This document shows positions 49,980 through 63,200 of a stretch of DNA of 64,000 nt, one piece after another (position 1 is the first letter of the stretch; every line of letters starts with the position of its first letter). The translations under genes were made by a program, and so were the position numbers. This stretch comes from Sycon ciliatum (lineage: Eukaryota; Porifera; Calcarea; Leucosolenida; Sycettidae): assembly GCF_964019385.1 (NCBI RefSeq), contig NC_088645.1, forward strand, positions 31,953,517 through 32,017,516, written 5' to 3'. Below the pieces are notes generated by a model. That model saw only the letters and a program-made list of their open reading frames with translations, was not told where the DNA came from and ran no database searches.

Positions 49980-50729
49980 CACTTCCAGGACGAGACAGGC
50001 AGTAGAGATGTGTTCACAGCACGAGCAACCTCTCAAACCCTGCCGGTACTCCACAGTTACAAGAAAATGTCGGACTGGACGACGCGCCAATGCAAACCTG
50101 CTACATCCACCCAGGCAGATAGCTGCCAAACCAGGCCAATGTCGACCCACTGCATACCGGTATGTCAATGTCAAACAGATCCTGCAGGAGAAGACTGGGA
50201 TGATATTGGCGTCCAGTGTACGGACACCAGTCACATTTCCTGCGTCTTTTGCAGCATACAGGATAGACTCATCACTGTAAAGTCCACTACTTCGTGATTT
50301 TTATTTGTAGAATACATGACAGGCGTATTCAGTGTGCCTCGCAGGACTGCGAGATGCTGCAGAAGACCAGGTTCGACCTTTCTTGACCGCCATTCACCGA
50401 CGGTGGGCTACACGATGCTGGAGGAACTAGATTCCAGTGAAAACCCAAGATTCCTTTGCTCCTGGACGCTCCGACGTGTTGTGATATCTGCCAGGTGCGC
50501 AGTAACTAGTATTTTCATCGCTATAGCGAGGACGACGCCGATCGGCAAACTCTCGCTCACAGCCATCACCAGCCTCTCAAAACCATCACCTGGCATCCCC
50601 CAGAGGTATAGGAGAAAGCCAAAACAGCTCTCAACAAACAAAAGCTAAGGACGATGGAAAGAGAGCATGTCAAAAAGAAGACGAACAGTATGAAGTTCAA
50701 ATGGTTTTGAACACTCGTACCACCAACTA

Positions 50730-51742
50730 CAGTGCGGATCGGCTATAGGGTTGTCGGCTATAGTAATATACCTCTTATAGTGATCGTATTCTCAAATTCA
50801 TTTTCGTAAACCACCCCTTTCTATACATATCGGATCGGCTATAGTAACAATCGGCTATAGTAATATATCGGCTATAATGCTACAATTTCTTTGTCAAAAT
50901 GATTTTATTGCATACATTTTTCATCGGCTATAGTGATGATCATCAAAAATTATACCGAGAAGAATGTTTCTTTCTTGCGTTTGTACACATATTATTGCTT
51001 CTTGGAGAAATAGTGGTCCATTGTTGACTGGTGTGTTCTTCGTGGCTTCGTTACGAGGAATGTCTCAACAGCGTTCACATGCTGGTGAACATGCTGTTGG
51101 CTGCGCAATGCCGAACTTCCGAGCGATAGCTGCTTGGCTCGTCCCCGGGTTCTCCTCCGCATATTTTATGATGTCCAGTTTGTCGTTCACTGTGAAGGAC
51201 TTTCGATGAGAAGCCATTTCGACCACAGACTGCCAATAAAACTTCGAAGGGTTCACTCACAAGCGTTTACGAATGTCACAAACTAACTTGCCGTGAGCAT
51301 GATTCTGACTCTCCTGGAGGTTTATACCACTCCATGGAGGACAAAACGACAACGAAAGGTAGGTGTAAGTGCTAAGTGGGTATGTGTACGAGATGTGTAG
51401 TAAAAAGAACCATTCGCGCGAATTCCATACGATAATCTCGTAGATGTCTGCATATCATACGGTGAGCGTATCGGTAGCGTATACCGTACGGTTACTTGGC
51501 ACGCGCGAGAAAGCTACATGTAGCTCTAGCTCGCATGTGCCTTCACTCTATGATGTAGCTCTGCACTGCACCTACTGCACAGTCACATGCACAGCACGCT
51601 TCGGCACGCTGCACTGATTCGAATGACACCATACACGCATGTGTCAGGCATACCTAAGTATGTAGATCGCCTGTAGTAATATATCGCCTATAGTGATATT
51701 TTCACGAAAATCAAACACCAACGCTATAGCCGATCCGTACTG
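50730..51742 (-). mobile_element. Pogo/Tigger-type element (unit 2 copy)
   Basis: Copy of 36450-37456; 1013 bp because of the 6-base insertion. Ends CAGTGCGGATCGG and its partner; TA at 50728-50729 and 51743-51744. Confidence 0.85.
51065..51217 (-). pseudogene. Truncated pogo-type transposase (unit 2 copy)
   Basis: Same 50-codon HTH fragment as 36785-36937, unchanged. Confidence 0.75.
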
Positions 51743-52231
51743 TATACCACTTTCAATAAATCGTGACGCCATTTTGTTTTAACACGCATACGGTCCACTT
51801 CACTGATATTCCTTGTTTTCCTCATTGATTTGCTCACTCTCAGTTGTCCTATTCGTCGTGTTATTTCTCCTTCTCTGCTCACTTTGTATTCTCATATTCT
51901 CATCTTAATAACTCTACAGAATGGAGACCCGCTCGATAGGCCTAAACGGCCTCTGGGGAATCCTAAATTATACAAAACAAACCAGACGCGCGGTACTCTG
52001 TGACTCGTGTGTTACTGCTCTGCTTCTGCATTGAGCACTCTATCGAACCGGAGGACTCCGCTCTCTGTTGTATTTTAATCTGTATTGGGTGCTGTTGTAG
52101 TTTTGGAGCGGAACTACATTACATACATAGTGTTTCGTCACTTTCTTTTGGGTTACATATTTTCCTTTTCTGGTTTTCTGAGTTTGCATTTGTATTGGTT
52201 TTTCATCCATTGTGTTTCTTTTAGGGAATTG

Positions 52232-52590
52232 ACTCGGATGGAGAGCCAAGGATTAATTTATAGAAAAGAAAAAAGGACCAAGGAACTACAAGTCACGCTA
52301 TAATGTCCACTAACACCACCAGTTACTAAACAATCAGCTCATGCGATAACATTGCACGACACTGACCGACGGTACTGACGTTCTACAACTAACTGGCTAC
52401 CAGCTCTCGCACATCTTGGATGTGCACTCCAACAGCCTTCCAACTAGGAAGGTTCTAAGTTATAGAAATAGCATAAGGACCATCGGTCAGTGTCGAGGAA
52501 TGTTATCGCATGAGCTGATTGTTTAGTAACTGGTGGTGTTAGTGGACATTATAGCGTAACTTGTAGTTCCTTGGCCCTTTTTTTCTTTCG
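52232..52590. mobile_element. Palindromic MITE (unit 2 copy)
   Basis: Copy of 37946-38304, with the same 8-base flanks GGGAATTG. Confidence 0.7.
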
Positions 52591-52662
52591 GGGAATTGTG
52601 TTTGCCCGTACAAGAGGCTACAGCACACCAGTGCTGTGTGCAAAAGTCTGGGCAGTAACAGA

Positions 52663-53265
52663 ATGAGCAAAGGAGAGGCGTGTATTAAAGAATATGCGGA
52701 CTGGTTGATCTTGCAGAGCGAAAGGCCGGTCAACTGCGGAGGGTCTATACGAGGCCAGAACCACTGTGAGCTGGTGAGCAGGACAAATGCGGGTGGTGAC
52801 AGCATGCACATGTGTCTACAGGACAGTCTTTTTGTCCTTGCTCAATGCAAGCAGCACCATTACTGGACTGTTTTGACTGGCCGTTTGACGCGAGCATCGC
52901 TTGGCCCGACCAAGGGTCTGCAGATCTCATTCCCGCATTCTGACAGCTCCGTCTGTCAAGGACATTTCGTGAAAGTCAACGGGCAGAATTCCTCAAAACT
53001 GGTGCGGAAACCGTTGAAATCAGCAACCCAGCCAACACGCATGACGCCCGTATTTTTGATCATTGAACCATCAGGATACAAAGCAAGGGCGGCTTGTCTT
53101 TCCTCAGAATCATCCATCAGAATTTTGCTTCGACAACGATGGCGACAGCGGATTGTGGAAAACGGTAATGTAATTTCAGGCGGATTGGAAATCAAAAAGA
53201 AAAAACCTTTTTTGAAACCAATTCCGTTGGAATTCGCCTGGGGCAAGTTGCGTAATACACTCTGA
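52663..53265 (+). CDS. Hypothetical 200-codon ORF (unit 2 copy)
   Basis: Copy of 38377-38979 with the same start, stop and AATAAA (53341-53346). Nothing new can be said of its product. Confidence 0.25.
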   Translation: MSKGEACIKEYADWLILQSERPVNCGGSIRGQNHCELVSRTNAGGDSMHMCLQDSLFVLAQCKQHHYWTVLTGRLTRASLGPTKGLQISFPHSDSSVCQGHFVKVNGQNSSKLVRKPLKSATQPTRMTPVFLIIEPSGYKARAACLSSESSIRILLRQRWRQRIVENGNVISGGLEIKKKKPFLKPIPLEFAWGKLRNTL

Positions 53266-53762
53266 TGTTGTTGCTGGTTGGCTGGGTGTTATTGTACTTC
53301 TTACATGTTATTGTGGCCAGCTGTCCTTTACAATGATAAAAATAAAAATCCGTCCGCCCTCACCATTTTTTCGGAACAAACGGTGGTCATGAAGTATATT
53401 CTTTGGCTTGGCCTAAACATTCAAACGGGATAACGACCTACATGCAATAAGATGGTGGCGAAGGGTTGCACAAAATACCGCTACATGATAATTGACGAAC
53501 TGTACTACGGTACAGGGAGTCAGGTAGGGAGAACAGAACAACCTGCAGTAAGTCGAGCTACTCCCTACAGAATGTTTTAACATCTTCCTTTTATTTTTTC
53601 ATTCAGCCCCGGCACATTTGGGCTGTCCACCTTCTCCCTGAAAAAATAAATTAACGAGAGAGCTCGGAAGCTCAGGGCCCTACGCTATGCTTTGTTGCCT
53701 AGCTCATCGTGCATGTTGTTAGAACTGTTTGATTAGCTACATCATTGTATTGCAAGAACGTT

Positions 53763-53981
53763 TCAATGAGTTACTGAAGTAACGTCTTCTGCATAGCTAC
53801 GGGACCGGCGCTGACTCTGCCGATCACGGGCGTTCTGGAGTAGACGGGATCTCTCTTCCGACGTTTCCTGTGACCGGCGCTGACTCGCCCGTTCACGCTT
53901 ATTTTGGAGACGACGGGATCTCTCTTCCAAAGTATGTTTTTGCTGACGCATCCTATCACCTATTCGGCAACTAACGTCCAT
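53763..53981 (-). pseudogene. Arg/Glu-rich Helitron-like fragment (unit 2 copy)
   Basis: Copy of 39477-39695, same two 23-residue units. Confidence 0.4.
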
Positions 53982-54366
53982 TCTAATTGCATTTCCTCCT
54001 CGTCTCCTTATTTCTTTCCAGAAAATCTCCCTTTACATCAGGGAGTCGTATACATACCGGTATGACGAATATTGTGGCCAGCTGTTTGTGGCCAGCTGTG
54101 CTTGATGGTACGGTACGGTACAGTATGAGGCAGATACGAGAGCCAGCAACTATATATTGTCACCAGCTGTGTTTGATGGTATGGTACGGGAGAGATACGG
54201 GATAGAGCCAGCGTGACACAAACAAACAAACAAACAAACAAACACCAACTTAAAGCTGTGTGGACCCTGGCTAGCGCCAGACGTTACTGAAGTAACGTCT
54301 TCTGCATAGCTGCGGGAAAAAAATACAGAAATATACAAATCAGCCACGTGGAGACAATAATTTAAT

Positions 54367-55084
54367 GATAGCAATGAATAATACTACCGGTAGTTCCGCG
54401 GTCATGCCACACAACAAAGAAGTCTAAAAAGAGGTTTACCAAAATCGATTTTCTTGTCACTCTCATCTGTGGATTTTCGTGACTGAAGAATAATAGTGTA
54501 CAGCAGAGCAATAAATGATTATTGGAATGATACAATTATACAAAAAAGTGCTAAAAAATGGCCGGGAACAACGAGGTGAGATAATAATAATTATTATGAG
54601 CCATATACAGAACAGAACAACGAGGCTGTTGCCTGATGATTGCGAGAGCATGAAACTTCAAGTCGCAGCAAACAAGCCTTGATTGTCCTTGTTGTTCTGT
54701 TCTGTATTGCGCTCTGCCTCCGCCATGGTGTTGAGCACTGTCAGTACACTGGGTACACCCTCTGGTGAGCCATATACACAAAAATAGACAATGTGTGAAC
54801 TTACGAACACTACATGCTTCTTTTTTCCTACACAGAACTGGCTTATACAGACGAATACACACAGCTTCAAGCACCTGGAATTGTCGAGTATATCGTGCGC
54901 GACAAAGTACAGGGAAACATGAATCATAATCATAATAAAATTATACTTCTAAACGCTTAAGGTGTGACAAAAAAGGAAGATACACAGCAGGCGTCTGACT
55001 ATCACCATCTTCATCTAGCTCCTCTCTTTTGAGATTCTTTGTTGTGTGGCATGACCGCGGAACTAATAATTATTCATTGCTATC
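54367..55084. repeat. Foldback repeat (unit 2 copy)
   Basis: Copy of 40081-40798, with one C/A difference at 54426. Confidence 0.65.
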
Positions 55085-55736
55085 AAAAATACAGAAAATA
55101 CAAAAAGTGTCAAATACCTTAATACATGGCTGGAAAAGCAATGAGAGAATACACGTAGGCGTATGGTTGGTCCTACAAAGCATTTCCAAGGCCGTGTCAA
55201 CAGTAGAATTGCCTGCCGGTCCAGCGTCCAATGTCCTGGGAAATTCCGAACAGACCCCACCCTGCAAGACTTGAAGAGCATTCCGAACAGTCCCTACGAG
55301 GTGATTTGTAATAATTTTACATGAAAGTAAAAAAGTTATCATTCCGGTGCCCTGTCGAGTTTTGAAGTGTGCATGGTCTCATTCTGTCACTATGTATATC
55401 CTCTATCCACGTATGTACTTCTTGATCGAACACCACAAACATGAGAGACACAGTGTGGGGTTGCTTTGCATGCATTTTTCACCCAGAAAAAGTGTGTACA
55501 AAATTTTACAAGGCAGTAAAATAGGGTCTAACATCAACAAATATGACCTAAACGTGTCAATAAGCTTGCAATGGGAAATCAAGATACATCTGAATCAAGT
55601 CACATGCAGAGAAAGCAGACTGGTTTTGGAGGTTGCCCAACGTATTGGTTTCTGTATGTCGTCAACTGCGGTTCAAAACGGTAGGGTATCTTTGACCGCC
55701 TGCCGGCATTGTAGAATGAGCACGCAGACCTTATCT

Positions 55737-56424
55737 TGCTGCTCCATTTCTTTCAACTTGCAGTGCATCCTCATGCGTGAAATAACCACACTAAGCAAAG
55801 ATACCATCCATGATGCGCGCCAGCCGTCCCACGACAGGGTGCCTTCGTGCATCTGGGCCACAGTGCATTTAACCGGCACATACTGACAATGTTGGGGCTT
55901 CAATACTCTCCAAGACAAGTGCAGTGACTCCTTCACCTAATGCGTTTACTTCTGTGTTGGAAGAAGACTGCAGACCACCCTCAATGGGTGCTCCGCCGTC
56001 AACACCCAACATACATTCATGCCGCATTTCCTGCATTTGCACTTTGCCATCGTGAATCTCTACCAGCACTTCTGAGCTAGCAAGCTGAGTTTCATACGTA
56101 GATCTACTGAACAGCTAATTATTTACCTGTATGCCATAAGCATCAGCAGCTTCGGATTTGAATCACCTTTCACGATAGGTGAGTGAAAGACACTTTTTGT
56201 CAAAATTGCAGTTTCTGACCTTCACCTTTTTGGCTAATCTCTTCTTCAGCCATGCTACTTTGACGGTGTGACAGACTCAATGCTGGCATCGGTGAACAGC
56301 CTAGGGTTTCCACCTGCCGTAGAATATGCTCGCTGGCTCTTGGCCGTCCTTCAAGCATCCATTGAGGGATATTTACCTCATTTACCACAAATTCACGAAT
56401 TTCGATCCATGATTGATATCTCAC
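55737..56424 (-). CDS. Candidate spliced gene, 3' exons (unit 2 copy)
   Basis: Copy of 41451-42138 with the same splice-site-like sequences and open exons. Confidence 0.3.
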
Positions 56425-56610
56425 AAGGCCGTGGGAGAATCAATTCCGCTAAACGCTCATGATGCTTACAAACTACAATACAATGGCAACTCACTTGTCT
56501 TTCGAACTAACAAAACACTTCATGGGAAGAATGCAATCGCCCTCAACAATGATATTTTACTCGATTTGTAAAATAATATGCCATGTACATTTGTTACAAA
56601 TCACCTCGTA

Positions 56611-56756
56611 CCCTGCAAGACGTGTTGGGCTTACCGAACTGTCCCTACTCTGCAAGACGTGTTGGGCTTTCCGAACTGTCCCTACTCTGCAAGACGTGTT
56701 GGGCTTTCCGAACAGACCCTACCTACCCTGCAAGACGTGTAGGGCATTCCAACGGG
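56611..56756. repeat. 37-bp tandem repeat (unit 2 copy)
   Basis: Same four units as 42325-42470; no change in copy number. Confidence 0.85.
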
Positions 56757-57804
56757 AGTAATCAACGTACAAGTACATGTTTGCAATGAGCTCATGTCGA
56801 ATTGAACTGCGGCTGCTGAAGTACTAGCTACAGTATGCGGATGAACACAGTCGTACTTTCGCGTATTCTGTTAGACTCGCTTGAGTTGAGAGGTTTCGCG
56901 GTATGATTTTTCCACTTGCACTTCGAAATCTGACATTGGAAATCGATTGAAGGGTATGTCCAACTGGCTTATGAATTCGTCCGTTCGCACACCACATCCG
57001 AGGAGACGTTTCTTGGTACACCAACATGACAGCGAGCGAAAAGTTGCCTTACGGGCGGAATATCACCCAAAGCCCGCACTCACACGAATGTCACACTGTG
57101 ACATGCATAGATGATTTGCTTGACCATAGTTGACCTTCCTCATTGCCAAACAATTTCATCCGGGCCAACTACTTAGCTCCAGCCGATTTCGAAATGCGTG
57201 ACTGTCACGAGGCAATACAGGGAAGAAGTCGCGCAATGCCAACCGACGGATACCCTGCTACAATCATCCAGTCAGCTCGTGCACATCATTGTCAAAACCT
57301 CCTCGCGTGACATTATTCTGATCGTTCAGTTCTATTCTATCTTTAGGTATGGTTTATCGCTCTCGGTGGCCGGTCGACAGTTGTAACAGGTTGTGGCAGT
57401 AATCAGCAATGCAGCGACTCGAGTCGTGAAGCCCCCGCAGCACGTCAAAGTCACACACAGGCTCGCGGAGCGTAGGAAACTCGTAAACGAGTTATGCTGG
57501 TAACAAAACGCCTTGACACGCATTCACGGACATCACCGGCTCATCCCCTACTGTTCGTACCTGTGCGCCCAGCCAACGCGCAACACCACACTCCGGTGCA
57601 TGGGTGAATCCACGATGCCCGAGCTTCCGAACGCAACTCTCATTACTCCGGCTATAGTTCGGCGAAAGGACTTCATATCTCACCACTTGCTTCGAGTTCC
57701 TGTTGTACTTCTTGTCGCCGGTTCAGAGGAGTTCTCTTTCACCCTCCCTCCCTTTCTCTCTCTCTCTAGGGCACTCATTCCGCAGTTGCTAGTGGCATCG
57801 CAGA

Positions 57805-57933
57805 ATGGAGCTATGGAAGAAGAATCTACCGACCCTTCTTTGCGGCGTGTTGCTGGTGATGATGATGACAGCGCTTACCTCGGAAGCTCGGGATCAAAAA
57901 GGTAAACGACGTTGTCAACCCGTCGCTGACTAG
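57805..57933 (+). CDS. Small signal-peptide-like ORF (unit 2 copy)
   Basis: Identical to 43519-43647. Confidence 0.4.
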   Translation: MELWKKNLPTLLCGVLLVMMMTALTSEARDQKGKRRCQPVAD

Positions 57934-58108
57934 AACAATTGTTGTAGAGTTGTCTCACGGCTGATTGGTTTGATCCGAGACGCCCATTCTCTTAATGGTC
58001 TGTCGTAGCCAGGGCCATATTGTTAGTGTACGTGTCCCTGATACCTTTGTCATTTCTCTGATCAATAGCTAGCGTCCCGGGGCAGGCCAACTAGCGTTCA
58101 CATACAAC

Positions 58109-58276
58109 ATGTGTTGGGTGAGACGAGGACAACTTTCAAACAAAGACCCATGGCGCCTGCCCATCTGCGTGCTGTTACTCGCCATTCTAAATAGTTGCCA
58201 TCTGCCACTCTACCGGGTTTGGCCACTGCAAGACCCAGTCGAACTGTGTGAAAATTGTTACAATTGCGAGGTGTGA
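58109..58276 (+). CDS. Small Cys-tail ORF, 55 aa (unit 2 copy)
   Basis: Identical to 43823-43990. Confidence 0.3.
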   Translation: MCWVRRGQLSNKDPWRLPICVLLLAILNSCHLPLYRVWPLQDPVELCENCYNCEV

Positions 58277-59552
58277 AGAATGTACAAGAGCCCATGTTTA
58301 CTCGCGCTGAGATCTGCGCCATTGTCTTTTCGCCATGGCCCATGGTGTCTGGTTCCAGGAGGTGTGAAATTGCTTGGCGCCAGGGCCTGCGCTCTCTATA
58401 TGGTAGGTGTCGCCTTGCGTTTTTTTTTCAAGCAGCGTAAGGCACCTGGCGGACGATGATTAGATCTGTGATGTGGTTGGCTGCCTGCGATATGGCAGAT
58501 GCGCAAAAGAAAAAAGATGGTGTCCGCCAACAGGAGCTCTTCATACCGTACTTGGGCTCTCTCGTCTAAGCATTCCAAGGACCATGACTCCTACATGTGT
58601 GAGGTTTTCAACGCCGTATGGGGCTTGGTGATGACTGTACGCGCGCTTTTCTCTGGCGGAAAGATTAGGGCGTGTAGCTCCATCCTAAAACCTTTCTCTC
58701 CTATTTCGGCGACAGCTTGGTACATGTACAGGATGACTGCATAATCACCAGGCAATCGAACAAGCGCATTAGCACGCTCAACGGTTACGTGCCCGGCAAG
58801 CTTTGTCGAGTTGTTGCGCAAGGAAACGCTTGCGGCGCAGCTACGCAAGTACGTGCCCGCGTCGCGAACGCGGCCCCAACGATAGTTATGGCTGCCCGAT
58901 CATTTGTAGGCGCACCACTACACTATTTTGGCTGACCTAAGCATCTCGGCCGTTACTAGTACTACTAGTACTGGTATACCGGTAGCCGCTACAATACTTC
59001 CAAGGATTGGTGGCCGTGGCTGCAAGGAAACACATTCGCTGCTATCCCGTAGACCTGGTGTCATGCACCCCACGCAGCTCACTGTTCACGGCAGACAGGA
59101 GACAGATGGTTGCTGACAGGCAACCTGTGTGAGTCACCTAACCATACACCACGATCGGGCAGGCAAGTCGACTTGCGAGACCGCAAAGCTTTACGAGCAG
59201 TGGTGGTGTGATTAATTTTTCTCTTAGCTCACGCACCTATTCACCGCTCACTCACACGCTATGGAAGAGGTGGACGAAGGGAGGGGGGGGGGGGGAGTGC
59301 AACGCTTACGCTAAATTGCTAGCCGCAAGGATATCGCTGGTACGTAGTGGTACAATGTGGTTCAGCGAGGATACAATAATACAATGTGTTGAGGAGGTAC
59401 CTAACAAAACGTATTGATGTGCATGATTGTCATGTAGATCTACATTGCTTATGCTTTGCTTGTGTGTGTGTGTTGGGGGGGGGGGGGGGGTAGTGTTGTG
59501 TGGTACATGTACATTATTCTGTGCTTGAGGCAACGTGGTAATGACACGCACC
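58277..59552. other. Unassigned DNA (copy of 43991-45262)
   Basis: No gene recognised. C/G difference at 58866; longer G-runs near 59284 and 59475. Confidence 0.3.
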
Positions 59553-59559
59553 GCACACA

Positions 59560-59651
<92 letters not shown>
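59553..59651. repeat. CA microsatellite (unit 2 copy, about 48 units)
   Basis: Longer than the copy at 45263-45325, with one CATA interruption near 59565. Confidence 0.95.
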
Positions 59652-59654
<3 letters not shown>

Positions 59655-59938
59655 GTGTATAGCACTGTGGAGGAAGCACGTATTCTTGTGTTCAAGCAAC
59701 TGACAGTGAAACGTGACTGGTGCATGCAGCACATGCACGCTGTCCAGTCATTGTTTTTGACAGCACGAAAAAGATAGAATCCCTGTCAGGCCCTGGCTGC
59801 TTACAAGTTACATGTCAACGTGTCCTTGTCCTCTCCATCATGTTGTAGCACATCGCCTGTCATGTCACATTGTGAATCCGAATGTGCCCTGTGGCCTGCG
59901 CGCAGAGCCCGTCAGGATCGCCAGTCATGTACAAGACT

Positions 59939-60205
59939 GGCCAGAAAAATCCAACCTCATGAATAACGTAGTTCCCAGTCGGAGTGCTCAGACCAGTGCT
60001 CAGACCAGTGCTCAGACCAGTGCCCAGACCAGTGTACGTGTGTGTACGTGTGTGTATTGCTAGTCGGAGTGCTCAGACCAGTGTACGTGTGTGTAAGTGT
60101 GTGTATTGCTTGTCGGAGTGCCCAGACCAGTGTACGTGTGTGTATTGCTAGGGCTGCGAAGCCGCGGGCGCTATTTTATTCATGAGGTTGGATTTCTTCG
60201 GCCAG
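59939..60205. repeat. Short inverted-repeat element with tandem repeats inside
   Basis: ggccagaaaaatccaacctc (59939 on) is repeated in inverse at 60177-60205 (cctcatgaataa is perfect in both). The interior (59980-60150) is made of tandem units. Possibly a MITE whose interior expanded. Target duplication not clear. Confidence 0.55.
59980..60150. repeat. Tandem repeats: 12-bp GCTCAGACCAGT and a 50-60-bp unit
   Basis: Four GC(T/C)CAGACCAGT units at 59988-60032, then three longer units of the type gtcggagtg(c)tcagaccag plus tgtacgtgtgtgtattgct. Confidence 0.85.
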
Positions 60206-63200
60206 TACTGTGCATGTACAGCGTGATTGTACAGAGCTAGAGGAGGTACATGTATACAATGGTGTAGTGTAGTCAGTAGTACCATGCAGTTTAGCCTGCT
60301 ACTGACTACTCAGTACTAGTACTAGTGCTGGTGCTAGACTAACAGAGACTAGACTAACAGAGACTAGACTAGACTAGAGAGCGCTGAATACATGTGATGG
60401 GCAGAGCCGAATACTGTACACAAGAAGTACTAGTACCACACAAACTGACAAAGGAAAGCAAGGGATGTGTGTTACGGTGACTCGGCGAGTTGCATGGTTT
60501 AATTAACTGACCCACAATCATCAGGCAACAGGCAAGGAGCTTGGAAGCAGCGACTGTACTGATGCCGCGCGTGTTGTAGGCACATGACTACATTTGTATA
60601 TGTACATGTAGATTGTGATGAATCCGGCATCCTGACCTTCAGGGAGTGATAAAACTGTGTAAAGGTGTGGATTTCGCGAATGGGATTTTCGTTCTTTGAC
60701 CACTTTGCTGGTGGGCTGGTCTACTCACCTCCCATTGCTGTAGGAGCTACATTGTACATGTGGATCTGCGTCTTTGAGCTTTGTGCAGGGTGGGGACGTT
60801 GCTACGGATGCTGAAAGTTCAGTATAACTGAGTCTCAAGAGAACCGTGAAATCTTTTTTTAGGGACCGGTAGACCGCGGCAAAACATCTTGACAAGCATA
60901 TCCAAGCTAAGAGTTGCGATTTTCAGGAGAGGTTTTGAACACTAATTCGGACAAAAGTGGGTTTTCAAAATCCAGTGGGGACTGTATTGGATGAAAGGGC
61001 TTGATGAGCGGTCAATTTCTAGCCACATATTATCAGTCACGGGATATGGATGCAATGGATAGGCTATACACATGTACATGCCTTGGATCTAGGCTTCCTA
61101 GCCGAGTTTTAGCCGTGGGTGTTTGACCTTCAATGCATCCGTATCGTGCAGATTTCTGGTACTGATTGGGCCTGAATGCCTGTTTCAGAGCCTCCAGCGT
61201 TTTGATGCACTCATTTTCCTGGCCAAAGCATGACAGCTGGCTCTGAGACGCGAGCTGTAGGTGTCAGATCGTGCAAAGATGCGATGCCATTTCCCAGGAT
61301 ATGTTGACATTATGAGCACATCCAGTCTCAGAGAAGACGTAACTCGAATCTCGTGCAAGGTCACTTGCGGGTAGGCAGCTGTCAAGGCCAGAATTTGTTT
61401 ACTAATTCATGACAACCGAGCATTCACAGTCAGCCTGTTGTTGGCCTGCAACGGGTAAACCTCAAGCCACTCTCTGCACTAAAGACAAGTGACTTGTGCA
61501 AAGGGGATCCCTCATCACAATCTTTTTCTGTCCGATTGATTGGCGGGTAACATTATTATGCATGGTGGCATTTGCGTCAACTCTACTACCCCCTTGGACG
61601 ACAGAAGAGCGAAGACCAATGGCACTGGAAACTGCATGTTCCAGAAACCCATGACTGAGACCTTGCAATCCCGTGCGAGGATCGCAACAGTATCCGTTGT
61701 TTAACAGGTATACACTGACGAAGGGGATGTACCAATTTTACATATTAATGTTTATGACCGTATTGTAATTTTCGTATCACACCGAAGTTTTCAACTTGAA
61801 TTTGTCAAACATCTTCGCTAGCACGGGGGGGGGGGGGGGCTGCCGGCAACACCTCTAGGGCCTTCGCCGAGGTCCAGTCTCGTGCTCACTTTCGAGGACA
61901 GCCAAGCAATGGGCACATAATACTTGGACCCCCATCCTTCCGTGGTTGCACATGGTGCATTCGTACATTTAGAGAGGTGAGGTGTCAGGAGTCCCTGTGC
62001 GGAAAGGCTACAAAACGAATACTGCATAATACTGCAGCCATCCGGGACCTGACTCCTGAAGTAGCCGGTCGCACAAGGCAGGTTGAATCACACGAGTGTG
62101 GTCGCTCAAACAGGTTTTACTGGTGACTTGTGCTCATGTCAGCACGTACACGTATGCATTGTACTAACGTCCGCAAAATGACGTACACGTACACGTATAT
62201 GAAAATGGAATACCACGAGTGTTTTGTTTGTGTTTTTTTCTTCTAATTTTATGAAAGTGCACGTGCCTACATAGAATGGTAGAGAACCACAACATTTTCA
62301 ACAATAACATCAAGAGAACATAGGGGACTACAAAGGGTGTGTAGGTGCTATTGAGCTGTGCCGGTGAGGTGAAGTGCGCTCACCCGCCCAATGCCAATGG
62401 TCTTGGGACCAAGGTGTGGTAGGAACGTAGGTATACTTCGGAGCTGGCAAGCATGGCACATTGGCACTGTAGAGTGCGAGCTAGCGCAGTCAGTAGCAGG
62501 ATTGTCTTGCACAACTCACCCAGTCTGCTAGGTTCCGGCTCACTTACCACTACACACTGCACTGGCTGACAAAAGCAAACTTAAAAGGCGACGGGTTGAC
62601 GCGACTCTGGAACCTACGGCAATCAAAAAGCTGCCAACTGTCTTCTGAAGACCAGCTTGACGAGAACCACACGTCCAGGACCTGCTGTTGATTATGGCGT
62701 GATGGACGGCTTGACCCCAGTGCCTGTGGGTGACTGTCTCCTGATGAGTACCGGTTGGAGGCTGCAGTCATTAATATACCGTGCGAACACATGGCCAGGG
62801 TCTGGGACCAGTCCTGTCTAGAGTTCACTAACTAACGGGCTGCCATGCTTCATGCCATGCACACCAGGCAACACCGCTTCAGTCAGTCTACCTTGTATTA
62901 TGACCGTGCTGGCCTCTGGGCCAATCCTAGCAACAATACATGTGCATGTAAACTGTTTACAGGGCTGATCACCGAAATCCGGTCTGTGGGGTCAAGTTCG
63001 CACCCTGCTCCATCTCGCAGCCCAGTGTGCGTAGGTCTAGTTCTGCACAACGGCCAGACCGCACTGGAAAGACCTGATCGGATTTCATTGACCACTACTG
63101 GACAATATCTGTCATGTACATGTAGATGTTATGGCTGCTAATCTTCTCATCCTGTCCTGTTTCTGTCACGCTCAACGCTCTCTACTGGACACTACGTGGC

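Larger units (their letters stand above)
49980..51783 (+). repeat. Dispersed repeat filled by pogo-like element (unit 2 copy)
   Basis: Copy of 35700-37497 with 6 extra bases (acatgt) near 51516 in the pogo-like element. Confidence 0.75.
45345..59665 (+). repeat. Tandem duplication, unit 2 (about 14.3 kb)
   Basis: Nearly identical to 31067-45341. The joint between the units reads tagcac-acg-agcccc, with a 3-base filler that is in neither parent end. The right boundary lies after agcac at 59665, where unit 1 has acg and this copy has tgtgg. Confidence 0.95.

Noticed and set aside
61826..61841. G15-16 run as a G-quadruplex regulatory site
   Set aside because: A homopolymer without gene context, and a common place for sequencing error.
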